DNA of 6,583 nt from SLID01 sp041667545 (GTDB taxonomy: Bacteria; Omnitrophota; Gorgyraeia; Tantalellales; Tantalellaceae): positions 1 to 6,583 of the forward strand of contig JBAYES010000080.1 of the NCBI GenBank assembly GCA_041667545.1, written 5' to 3'. Below are positions 1 to 6,491 of the stretch, in pieces (position 1 is the first letter of the stretch; each line of letters opens with the position of its first letter). Below the pieces are notes generated by a model that saw nothing but the letters and a program-made list of their open reading frames with translations, did not search any database and was not told the origin of the DNA. The position numbers and the translations under genes were made by a program.

Positions 1-10
1 AATTAGCCAT
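1..10 (-). CDS. 5' end of an unidentified divergent gene (three codons only)
   Basis: On the minus strand an ATG at 10-8 is followed by GCT AAT (Met-Ala-Asn), and the frame leaves the window. The start is supported by a consensus Shine-Dalgarno, AAGGAGG, at 25-19 with 8 bases between it and the ATG, and by an extended -10 promoter further upstream. Nothing can be said about the product from three residues. The gene is transcribed away from the efflux operon, so the two may share control elements in 11-271. Confidence 0.5.
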
Positions 11-78
11 AAGGGGATCCTCCTTGTGTTTATTGGGTTTCAGAAGATTCAATTATAGCACAAGTTCTTGGATCCCTT
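11..78. repeat. Inverted repeat flanking the minus-strand promoter
   Basis: AAGGGGATCC (11-20) is the complement of GGATCCCTT (70-78) with one extra G, and CTTGTG (23-28) pairs exactly with CACAAG (59-64). The arms enclose the -10 element of the minus-strand gene; the left arm contains its ribosome site. On the plus strand the right arm is followed by TTTATTTTTT (77-86), so a plus-strand transcript could form a terminator-like hairpin with a 30-base loop. A minus-strand transcript starting near 45 would hold only the left arm, so in that direction the repeat would act as a DNA site. The sequence alone does not choose between these roles. Confidence 0.4.
19..60 (-). promoter_or_regulatory. Extended -10 promoter and ribosome site of the divergent minus-strand gene
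   Basis: Read on the minus strand, positions 60-52 are TGCTATAAT, a perfect extended -10 element (TGnTATAAT). The hexamer at -35 spacing (80-75, TAAAGG) is poor, which is common for extended -10 promoters. Transcription would start near position 45 and give a leader of about 35 bases carrying AAGGAGG at 25-19, 8 bases before the ATG. The promoter and ribosome site support each other and make a real gene start likely. Confidence 0.5.
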
Positions 79-118
79 TATTTTTTATGGTTTCTTACCG
101 TTTTTCCCCGGACAGCAA

Positions 119-152
119 TGAAATACTAATGTTCATGAATTGTATTATTTCA
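119..152. promoter_or_regulatory. 34-bp imperfect palindrome, candidate regulator site
   Basis: A dyad is centred between 135 and 136. The core TTCATGAA (132-139) is a perfect 8-bp palindrome, and the outer arms TGAAATA (119-125) and TATTTCA (146-152) are exact complements. About 13 of the 17 positions per arm are symmetric. It lies almost midway between the divergent starts, upstream of both predicted promoters, which suits a binding site for a dimeric regulator. The binding protein is unknown, and the site does not resemble the half-sites next to the TetR gene. Confidence 0.4.
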
Positions 153-207
153 AAAGAATATTCAGAGAAAGGGTTATGAGAAATTAAATCCTCGCCTAAA
201 AAAAATA

Positions 208-240
208 TTGACATTTGAACGAAATATAGTAAACTATAAA
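208..240 (+). promoter_or_regulatory. Putative sigma-70-type promoter of the efflux operon
   Basis: A perfect -35 hexamer TTGACA lies at 208-213. The best -10 candidate at normal spacing is TAAACT (230-235, 16-base spacer, 4 of 6 consensus bases). A better hexamer, TATAAA (235-240), sits at a 21-base spacer, which is too long to be ideal. Either gives a short leader of about 25-35 bases before the regulator start. The -10 region overlaps the repeated half-sites at 222-259, so bound repressor would block the polymerase. Confidence 0.5.
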
Positions 241-259
241 ATTTTAGCATACTATATTT
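222..259. promoter_or_regulatory. Candidate TetR-type operator: three TATAGT/ACTATA half-sites
   Basis: The 10-mer AAATATAGTA (222-231) and TACTATATTT (250-259) are perfect inverted copies separated by 18 bases. A third half-site, ACTATA (233-238), forms a tighter palindrome TATAGT-AA-ACTATA (225-238) with the first. The cluster covers the predicted -10 region and reaches to within two bases of the ribosome site of the regulator gene, the classic place for TetR-family autorepression. That the neighbouring regulator binds here is inference from position and symmetry. Confidence 0.5.
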
Positions 260-271
260 TGGAGGCGCATA

Positions 272-949
272 GTGTTTGTTGAACGGGACGTACCCTTAAG
301 AGAAAGAAAACAAGCAAAAACCAAGGTTAATCTGGCTAAGGATTTCTTAAAAAGCCTTACAAAGCAAAGATACGAAGATATATCGATTAAAAGTATCTGT
401 GAAAAAGCAGAAGTCTCAGAAGGGACATTTTACAATTACTTTCCGCAGAAGGCAGACTTGTTCAACTATATAATCAGCTTGTATTACAAAAGGAATATTT
501 GGGAAACAGACAGAAAAGAGTCCAGAGAAGATCCCGTGAAATGGACTGAAGCATATTTTTATAACATTGTGAATATGGTGATAGATCTCGGAGACTTGTC
601 TAATGAAATCTTCGCGAATATGATAAGGGAGCGTTCCAAACCAAAAAAAATAAATATCTCAGTATTAGAGTTCTTATATATGTTCCCGGATGTGAAAGGT
701 GAATGGACTTTTGATGAAATACCTCAAGAAGGTTCTCGAGAAGATTGCTTGGATGAAATAACCGAGAAGATCGTCTCCAAGAAAATATGTAAGAAAGATA
801 TAAAAAGTCAGGATATGGCGGCCTATTTAAAATCAATGCTCGGAGGGATATCCTTTCTGAGGATATTGTATGAAGACGAGAATATTAACGATATCGTGAA
901 AAAGCAATTGTCTATTTTTTGGGATGGGATAAAAAATGAAAATCATTAA
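272..949 (+). CDS. TetR/AcrR-family transcriptional regulator
   Basis: This is probably a ligand-responsive repressor of the efflux operon. The N-terminal DNA-binding domain is clear at about residues 12-68: helix-turn-helix text ISIKSICEKAEVSEGTFYNY followed by FPQKADLFNYI is the standard TetR signature. The remaining residues, to 225, are the divergent helical ligand/dimer domain, for which I recognise no specific subfamily. The length is typical (about 190-230 residues). The GTG start at 272 is chosen because GGAGG (261-265) precedes it by 6 bases. The gene ends 14 bases inside the channel gene, so it is probably co-transcribed and would control its own synthesis through the half-sites at 222-259. 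Family assignment is firm; target and inducer are inferred or unknown. Confidence 0.9.
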   Translation: MFVERDVPLRERKQAKTKVNLAKDFLKSLTKQRYEDISIKSICEKAEVSEGTFYNYFPQKADLFNYIISLYYKRNIWETDRKESREDPVKWTEAYFYNIVNMVIDLGDLSNEIFANMIRERSKPKKINISVLEFLYMFPDVKGEWTFDEIPQEGSREDCLDEITEKIVSKKICKKDIKSQDMAAYLKSMLGGISFLRILYEDENINDIVKKQLSIFWDGIKNENH

Positions 950-2291
950 AAATAAAAGGGAAAAAGTTGTTTTTATTCTTGCTTTGTTTGTCATCGCGCT
1001 GGCATTCGAGGTAAGCACGGGCGCGATTGATATGCCGGCATCCAGTTTAAAAATAAGCATGGATGAGTCGATAGAATCGGCTCTGGGGAGTATGGAAGAT
1101 ATCAAGGCCAGGGAGGTTCAGGCAGAAAAGACATATCACAAATATAGGGAGACACAGGCGTTACGGTATCCGGATCTTGTCGGGCATGGTGAGTGGACAA
1201 ATAACGCTAGATATCCAGTAAACCAGAGATATCCCGCGGGGGGTATAAGTGACTATGAGTTGGGAATAGGGGCTGTTTTAAGACAGGTTGTATGGTCGTT
1301 TGGAAGGATATCATCCGCGGTAGAGGCAGCCGAAAAAAGTTTAGAGATAAGCAAATTAGATGTACAGGTTAAAAAAGCTGATGTTATTTATCGGGCTAAG
1401 GTGTCGTATTTTACGCTTATTTTTGCTCAGAGAGGGTTGGATATAGTTCTCGAGTCATATCAGAATAGTCTGGACAATAAGAAAATACTGCAAGACCGTT
1501 CAGTTATGGGAAGGGTGTCGCGAAAGGATAATATTAAGATAGAGGCGGATATAGCGGCCAGAGTGCCGCTTGTAACAAATGTGAAAGCGGATATTATTTC
1601 CGCGGAAAATACTTTAAAAAGGATAATGGGGCTGGATTTTGACACTGAAATAGAGATCACAGATACTTTTGAAGAGAATTATAGCGAGAAGGAATATGAC
1701 GAACTTGTGCGATATTTATGGGAAAAGGAACCAACATTGAAAATGTTGGAAGAAAACATTTCTTTGCAAAATACATTGATCAAGGGGGAGATGTCCGAAT
1801 ATCTTCCGAATATTTCCGCTTTTGCTACCTGGGATTATATGGGTAGAAGTGATCAGGCAAAAGACTGGTACGTGGGAAAAGAGAGACTTATGGACCATTT
1901 TGGGACAATAGGCCTTCAACTCGAAATCCCCATTTTCGACTGCGGCAGGGTAAGCGAAAAGATAAAACAGGCCCAGAAAGAAAAGGAAAAAGCTGTTCTG
2001 GAATTTGAGAAGGTGTCGAGGGACCTTGCTCTTGAATTAAAGAATGCCGTATCGGATTACAATGAGTATGTTAAAACCCTTCAAGCAAACATAAAATCTG
2101 TTAATTTGTCTGAAAAATCATTTAAACTATTCCAAGATTTTTTTCGTACAGGGCAGGTAACGCTTTTAGAGCTTAATGACGCAGAGCTTTCTCTTGCCAA
2201 TCAGAAACTTGCCAGGGATACGACACTGTTTAATTTGAATGTCACGCTTGCCAGAATAGAAAGATTGATAGCTGAAGGAGTTGATACATGA
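936..2291 (+). CDS. TolC-family outer-membrane efflux channel
   Basis: This is the outer-membrane exit duct of a tripartite pump. It has a signal peptide: basic KIIKNKREK, hydrophobic stretch at about 11-24, and likely cleavage near STGA-ID (about residue 30). There is no lipobox cysteine, so it is not an obvious lipoprotein. The two internal TolC repeats are visible: VVWSFGRISSAVEAAEKSLE (118-137) in the first half, and LEIPIFDCGRVSEKIKQAQ (329-347) in the second. Long helical regions follow each, with the conserved C-terminal TGQVTLLELNDAELSLANQK (405-424). At 451 residues it is normal for the family, with no sign of a lengthened helical barrel. The ATG at 936 overlaps the end of the regulator gene by 14 bases and is preceded only by a weak GGGATGGGA (921-929), suggesting translational coupling. 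Its stop overlaps the adaptor start by 4 bases (ATGA). Confidence 0.92.
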   Translation: MKIIKNKREKVVFILALFVIALAFEVSTGAIDMPASSLKISMDESIESALGSMEDIKAREVQAEKTYHKYRETQALRYPDLVGHGEWTNNARYPVNQRYPAGGISDYELGIGAVLRQVVWSFGRISSAVEAAEKSLEISKLDVQVKKADVIYRAKVSYFTLIFAQRGLDIVLESYQNSLDNKKILQDRSVMGRVSRKDNIKIEADIAARVPLVTNVKADIISAENTLKRIMGLDFDTEIEITDTFEENYSEKEYDELVRYLWEKEPTLKMLEENISLQNTLIKGEMSEYLPNISAFATWDYMGRSDQAKDWYVGKERLMDHFGTIGLQLEIPIFDCGRVSEKIKQAQKEKEKAVLEFEKVSRDLALELKNAVSDYNEYVKTLQANIKSVNLSEKSFKLFQDFFRTGQVTLLELNDAELSLANQKLARDTTLFNLNVTLARIERLIAEGVDT

Positions 2292-2986
2292 ACCTGATGA
2301 AGGCCGGAGCAAGGATATTTTTATACATTCTCTGTATAGTGAGCCTGGTAGTATCTGTGATAATACGACGGATAGAGGTGAGTAAGGAACGCGCGGCCGA
2401 AGCTACAAGTTATATTGTTGAGGTCGAGAAATATGGCAAACCTGTTACGGTGACAACAATTAAGCCGTCTGTATTTGAGATGAAGGAAAAATTCACAGTT
2501 GTGCCTGTTTCCGAAAGAAAGTTCGAAGGGTTTGTAACCAGAAAAATAGCTTCTGGTTTAAGGGAAGGGCAGGTTGTTACCGCGTTGCATGGATGCTCCC
2601 GTAATACGGGCAGGATAGTTTATATTAGTTCCGAAATGGATATGATGGCGGGATTATACAAAGTGGAGATCGAGTTTAATGAGGCCATATTGTGTGAAAA
2701 AGGAAAATTGCTAGTGGAAACCAGAATAGGCAGGGAAGAAGATGTTATAGAGATCTCGAATGACGTTTTATATAGTGACCGGGGAAGATTTTATCTTTGG
2801 AAGTTAATAGACGATAAGGCCTACAAGGAAGAAGTCATATTGTCCGCGAGGAACGGGTACAGTTCTATTGTTAAGGAAGGGCTCAAAGGGGATGAGATAG
2901 TTGTTGTTACAGGACAGTCACAGTTGGTAGAAGGGGACAGGGTAAGAGTGATAAATTCAAAAGACAACAAATATATGGAGAAATAA
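2288..2986 (+). CDS. Short RND membrane-fusion (periplasmic adaptor) protein, apparently lacking hairpin and lipoyl domains
   Basis: This is probably the adaptor linking the permease to the outer-membrane channel. Residues 9-27 form an uncleaved-looking membrane anchor; Cys16 is not in a lipobox. VTVTTIKPSVFEMKEKF (53-69) resembles the first strands of the membrane-proximal domain of HlyD/AcrA-type proteins. Residues about 80-145 read as the beta-barrel domain, with LREGQVV (91-97), TGRIVYIS (107-114) and YKVEIEF (124-130). Residues about 150-222 read as the membrane-proximal domain, ending EGLKGDEIVVVTGQSQLVEG (197-216), a strong family signature. Usual adaptors are about 350-400 residues. 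Here the lipoyl halves and the coiled-coil hairpin that normally separate the first strands from the beta-barrel are missing, with no frameshift. The start at 2288 has GGAG at 2277-2280; a second in-frame ATG lies at 2297. The stop overlaps the permease start by one base (TAATG). Family is fairly sure; domain loss is judged by eye. Confidence 0.8.
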   Translation: MNLMKAGARIFLYILCIVSLVVSVIIRRIEVSKERAAEATSYIVEVEKYGKPVTVTTIKPSVFEMKEKFTVVPVSERKFEGFVTRKIASGLREGQVVTALHGCSRNTGRIVYISSEMDMMAGLYKVEIEFNEAILCEKGKLLVETRIGREEDVIEISNDVLYSDRGRFYLWKLIDDKAYKEEVILSARNGYSSIVKEGLKGDEIVVVTGQSQLVEGDRVRVINSKDNKYMEK

Positions 2987-5900
2987 TGCTGGAATTTTTC
3001 GTTAAAAGACCCGTGACTACAATAATGTTCGTTCTTATCTTTGTTGTGCTCGGGTTTGTCGCCTATATTGATCTTCCGATAGAAGAGTTGCCCCAGGTGG
3101 ACTTCCCGATTGTGACAGTAAGTGTTGTATATCCGGGAGCTACTCCTCTTGAAGTGGAAACCCAGGTTATAAACAAAATAGAAGAAGAGGTGTCAGAGAT
3201 AGCGGATCTTAAGAAGATACGGAGCGATAGTTACGAAAGTCTCGGGTTCATATTTATAGAATTTGAACTTGGTTCTGACGTTAATATTAAGTCCATAGAA
3301 GTAAAGGACAAGGTGGAAGCTATACTCAACGAATTTCCCGACTCCATAGAAAAGCCTCTGATCGAAAAGTACGATCCCCTCAAAGAGCCCGTGATCGATC
3401 TCGCTTTTAAAAGTGATCGCCATGACGGTAAAGATCTTTATGAGTACGCGGATAAAAAGTTAAAGGACCTATTTTCCTCTATTTCTGGGGTTGCCAGTGT
3501 TGATGTGTCAGGAGGAAAGGAGAGGCAGATCAATGTTTTCGTAGATCCGGTACTTATGAAACAGTATTACGTTACTATCTATGACGTTATAAACAAGATC
3601 AGGGCCAAGAATTCGAATATACCCGGCGGGTTACTTGAAAAACGGGATTCGTCCACCAGCATAAGGTTTGTGGGGGAATTTGCTGACGTTGACGAGATCT
3701 CAGAAATGATAATTACATCGGCCGATGGTATAAGTTTTCCCCTGAAAGAAATAGCTACTGTGGAAGATGGATATAAAAAAGTTGATTCTATAGCCAGGTT
3801 CAACGGGGATGATATAGTAGCGCTTTCCATATCCAAAGTGTCAGATGGCAATGCCGTTGAGGTAGCGAAAAACGTCCGAAAAAAAATTCCTGAGATAAAC
3901 AAAGATCTTCCCGAAGGTATGTTCCTTGAAGTTGCAAGCGACAGTACGGAGATCATCATTAGTGAGACTAGTTCCACGGTAAATAATATCTTTTTGGGAA
4001 TAATCCTTATGATAATCATTCTGTACCTGTTTACCGGTAGGGGGAGGATAACATTTATAGCGGCAATAGTTATTCCGGCGGCTTTGATATCGACCATGTT
4101 TTTGGTGAAAGCGTCTGAGTTTACCATAAACACCATGACCCTTCTCGCTCTAGCGACCTGTATGGGGACGCTTGTGGCTAATGCTGTTGTTATAATAGAG
4201 AACGTGATAGTTCATTTGGGGAAAGGGCAGAGCCCTGAAGAGGCGGCTGTTTCCGGCACAAAAGAGGTGGCGATGGCTGTTTTGGCGGCTACCGGCACAA
4301 ACCTTGTTGTGTTTACACCGATAGCTTCAATGGGTGGAATTGTGGGACAGTTTTTTCGGCCTTTTGGAATGACCGTTGTTTTTGCCACGCTTTTTTCTCT
4401 TTTAAGTTCCTTTACTCTTACGCCCATGTTATGCGCTTTGTTGCTTAAAAGAAACGCGAACGTGGATAACGGCAGTTTTTCTTTTAATCCTCTGAAATGG
4501 GTAACGGATGGGGTTGAAAGATGTATGGAATTCATTAAAAGCGAATACAAACGCATTTTTGATAATACCTTCAAACACCCCTTGTTAACAATTGTATTTA
4601 TGTTCGTACTTTTATGGTCGCTGCGTTTTGTTATGCCGTATATCGATAATGAATTCAGACCCAGCTATGACCAGGACATAATATACATGGAAGCTATAAT
4701 GCCGCAAGGATCCACGATCGACAGGACCTTTGATGTAGCGGAAAAGCTGGAAAAAAGGATATCCGAGGTGCCGGAGGTTGAATCATATCTTACGACCATA
4801 GGTGAGAACGGGGTTGAAAATTGCACCATGAAAGTGAATCTTGTCCCACTTTCAGACAGGAAAAGAAGCGATGAGGAGATCATGAATGAACTTCTTCCTT
4901 TTTGCGCGGCCATACCCGATTCCGAGATCTTTTTAACTAGAGAAAGCGGCGGAGGATACACTGATGTTACGGTAAATGTTTACGGGACTGATTACGATAA
5001 ACTTATAGAGTTATCCGGGATCCTGAGGAGAAAGATGGAGGAAACTGGATTTTTCAGGTCGGTCGAATCATCATATAAGACCCCGAAAAATGAGATACAA
5101 TTTATTCCTGATCAGAAAAAACTTACAGAATATGGGGTTGAGAACAGCTTGTTGGGGTATATACTTCGCTCCTCGGTATACGGTGATGATTCTAATATTT
5201 TCAAGGAAGAAGGCGAAGAATACAAAATAAACGTGGAAATGGATAGGGAATACAAGAAGCATTTCGATGACATAAAGGAAATCAGCATTATATCGCGTAG
5301 TGGTATGATTCCCATAACAGAGCTGGGAGATGTGAGATATGCCAGGTCGGTACCTTCTATAAAACACAGGGATGGGGAGAGGATCATACAGCTCGGGGGA
5401 ACTCTTTCAAAAGGGGCTCTGGGATATGTCACGGAGCTGTTAGACAAGTCTTTTTCTGAAGTTGATTTTCCCTCGGGATACGGATACAAGTACGCGGGAA
5501 TGAGTGAGTACGGTGATGAAGCGCAGAGAGAAGTCGGAAAAGCTTTTTTACTCGCGGTTATTCTTACTTATATGCTCTTATGCGCTATACTCAATTCTTT
5601 CACATATCCTATAGCGATAATAATGTCGATCGCTACATCTTTTATAGGGGTATTCCTGATGATGTTCTTTACCGGGAACAGCACTAACATAGCCTCTATG
5701 CTCGGGATGGTCATGCTTGTTGGACTGGTCGTTAATAACGCTATACTTATGTTGGATTTTACATTGCTCAAAATGGGAGAGGGAATGCCGGCCAAAGAAG
5801 CGCTTTGGTATGGCGTTTCACAAAAATTTAAAGCTATTATTATGACATCAATTGCCGTTGTTCTTGGAGTCATGCCGCAAATGTGGTCAGCAAGTATTTT

Positions 5901-6033
5901 AAAAACGTCCATGGGCGCCGTTATGGTAGGAGGCATGTTAGCTTCTATCGCATTTACTTTTCTTTTTACCCCGGTCGTATTTTGGTACATAGCACGCCTT
6001 ATCGATCTCACAAGAAAAGGAGCCAGACCTTGA
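2986..6033 (+). CDS. RND-superfamily (HAE-1-like) efflux permease with altered proton-relay residues
   Basis: This is an inner-membrane pump subunit, 1015 residues, close to the usual 1020-1050. The order is standard: TM1 (about 10-28); first periplasmic half with LPQVDFPIVTVSVVYPGATP (35-54) and NIPGG (211-215); TM2-TM6 (about 333-487); TM7 (about 532-550); second periplasmic half (about 555-850); TM8-TM12 (about 852-1005). The TM4 motif that reads GLLVDDAIVVVEN in AcrB reads GTLVANAVVIIEN here, so the Asp-Asp pair is Ala398-Asn399. The TM10 lysine site is Asn917 (GLVVNNAIL). The TM11 motif KAIIMTSIAVVLGVMP (949-964) is intact. Substrate is unknown; HAE-1-type relatives mostly export drugs and amphiphiles. 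ATG at 2986 has GGAG at 2977-2980 and overlaps the adaptor stop. Family is certain; whether it moves protons is open. Confidence 0.95.
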   Translation: MLEFFVKRPVTTIMFVLIFVVLGFVAYIDLPIEELPQVDFPIVTVSVVYPGATPLEVETQVINKIEEEVSEIADLKKIRSDSYESLGFIFIEFELGSDVNIKSIEVKDKVEAILNEFPDSIEKPLIEKYDPLKEPVIDLAFKSDRHDGKDLYEYADKKLKDLFSSISGVASVDVSGGKERQINVFVDPVLMKQYYVTIYDVINKIRAKNSNIPGGLLEKRDSSTSIRFVGEFADVDEISEMIITSADGISFPLKEIATVEDGYKKVDSIARFNGDDIVALSISKVSDGNAVEVAKNVRKKIPEINKDLPEGMFLEVASDSTEIIISETSSTVNNIFLGIILMIIILYLFTGRGRITFIAAIVIPAALISTMFLVKASEFTINTMTLLALATCMGTLVANAVVIIENVIVHLGKGQSPEEAAVSGTKEVAMAVLAATGTNLVVFTPIASMGGIVGQFFRPFGMTVVFATLFSLLSSFTLTPMLCALLLKRNANVDNGSFSFNPLKWVTDGVERCMEFIKSEYKRIFDNTFKHPLLTIVFMFVLLWSLRFVMPYIDNEFRPSYDQDIIYMEAIMPQGSTIDRTFDVAEKLEKRISEVPEVESYLTTIGENGVENCTMKVNLVPLSDRKRSDEEIMNELLPFCAAIPDSEIFLTRESGGGYTDVTVNVYGTDYDKLIELSGILRRKMEETGFFRSVESSYKTPKNEIQFIPDQKKLTEYGVENSLLGYILRSSVYGDDSNIFKEEGEEYKINVEMDREYKKHFDDIKEISIISRSGMIPITELGDVRYARSVPSIKHRDGERIIQLGGTLSKGALGYVTELLDKSFSEVDFPSGYGYKYAGMSEYGDEAQREVGKAFLLAVILTYMLLCAILNSFTYPIAIIMSIATSFIGVFLMMFFTGNSTNIASMLGMVMLVGLVVNNAILMLDFTLLKMGEGMPAKEALWYGVSQKFKAIIMTSIAVVLGVMPQMWSASILKTSMGAVMVGGMLASIAFTFLFTPVVFWYIARLIDLTRKGARP

Positions 6034-6177
6034 ATATAGAAACTAATTGATCATATACCCTCCACGATAAATCCCATTGACTCAAGGGAGGCCTTTCAGA
6101 TTACGTGTCGAACATTGTTTCTATTACATAACCAGTCTTGGAGGTGACCGTAAGTCTGTTCATAAGAGACTAGTACT
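6034..6177. other. Gap between the permease stop and the IS630 remnant; no clear terminator
   Basis: No gene is seen. The only weak fold is CCTCC (6059-6063) with GGAGG (6087-6091), which has a 23-base loop and no T-run after it, so it is a poor intrinsic terminator. The 3' end of the degraded IS630-type element should fall somewhere in this gap, but its inverted repeat cannot be recognised because the other end of the element is not in the window. Confidence 0.4.
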
Positions 6178-6390
6178 CTAACGCTTCTTGTGTGATGGGT
6201 AAAGCTTTCTTAACTTTATTCTTGCATTTGTCGTTGTAAAACGCCAATCTATAGTTTTCTCCATATTATTGTTCCGTTTTTTCTTCCACGCGCATATTGC
6301 TCGCCTTAATACTTTTTGAGCACCTCTTTTCTTCGGACTATCGTAATACCAGTTATCCACTATATCTTCGCTGAATCGGAGCGTTATATC
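6178..6390 (-). pseudogene. IS630-family transposase, C-terminal fragment
   Basis: Minus-strand codons from 6390 down to a TAG at 6180-6178 give about 70 residues. The last part, LRRAICAWKKKRNNN followed by IDWRFTTTNARIKLRKLYP, matches from memory the C-terminal end of one IS630 (DDE) transposase group, which typically ends WRFTTADARIKLKRLYP. Full-length members are about 340 residues, so the catalytic core is missing. The part nearest the junction (about 6310-6390) does not resemble the family and may be degraded. An ATG at 6426-6424 opens the same frame, but its first 12 codons lie inside the neighbouring IS21-type end and are a chance fusion. The fragment is therefore not expected to make a functional protein. 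Confidence 0.75.
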
Positions 6391-6397
6391 TGATGAG

Positions 6398-6438
6398 CGA
6401 CAATTATAAATACCGGCCAACGACAATTATAATTACCG
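6398..6438 (+). repeat. Two 18-bp direct repeats at the IS21-type end
   Basis: CGACAATTATAAATACCG (6398-6415) and CGACAATTATAATTACCG (6421-6438) differ at one base and are spaced 23 bases start to start, about two helical turns. IS21-family ends carry multiple such repeats, which bind the transposase. The second copy includes TATAAT (6428-6433), which might also serve as a -10 element, but I see no convincing -35. Confidence 0.75.
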
Positions 6439-6457
6439 AAAATGGCTGATCTGGAAT

Positions 6458-6491
6458 AGTCTGTTTAGACTGAAACAAGAGGAGGTCTAAA
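6458..6491 (+). promoter_or_regulatory. Leader with two mutually exclusive hairpins around the IstA ribosome site
   Basis: AGTCT (6458-6462) can pair with AGACT (6467-6471) around a GTTT loop. Alternatively TTTAGAC (6464-6470) can pair with GTCTAAA (6485-6491), a 7-bp stem that places the Shine-Dalgarno AGAGGAGG (6478-6485) in the 14-base loop and takes in the A of the start codon. The two folds share bases and cannot coexist. A role in restraining transposase translation is inference. Confidence 0.35.

Noticed and set aside
3..179. Open plus-strand frame from the left edge to TGA at 177-179, including an ATG at 87
   Set aside because: The translation resembles no family I know, the ATG has no ribosome site, and the frame runs through the divergent control region with its palindromes and minus-strand start signals.
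600..1105. Minus-strand open frames at 600-836 and 833-1105
   Set aside because: They lie opposite the regulator and channel genes, lack ribosome sites and have no recognisable protein features.
2288..2986. Short adaptor as a pseudogene produced by an internal deletion
   Set aside because: The frame is uninterrupted, both ends are translationally coupled to neighbours, and the beta-barrel and membrane-proximal motifs are well kept. A recent in-frame deletion cannot be fully excluded without homologues.
3579..6011. Several long minus-strand frames opposite the permease (for example 3579-4136 and 5568-6011)
   Set aside because: They mirror a confidently identified coding sequence, and their apparent hydrophobic stretches come from complementing membrane-segment codons.
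6059..6091. CCTCC/GGAGG pairing as an intrinsic terminator of the operon
   Set aside because: The stem is only 5 bp with a 23-base loop, and no T-run follows.
6391..6426. ATG at 6426-6424 as the true start of an 82-residue minus-strand protein
   Set aside because: The first 12 codons lie within the IS21-type end repeats, so the frame is a chance fusion to the IS630 transposase fragment.
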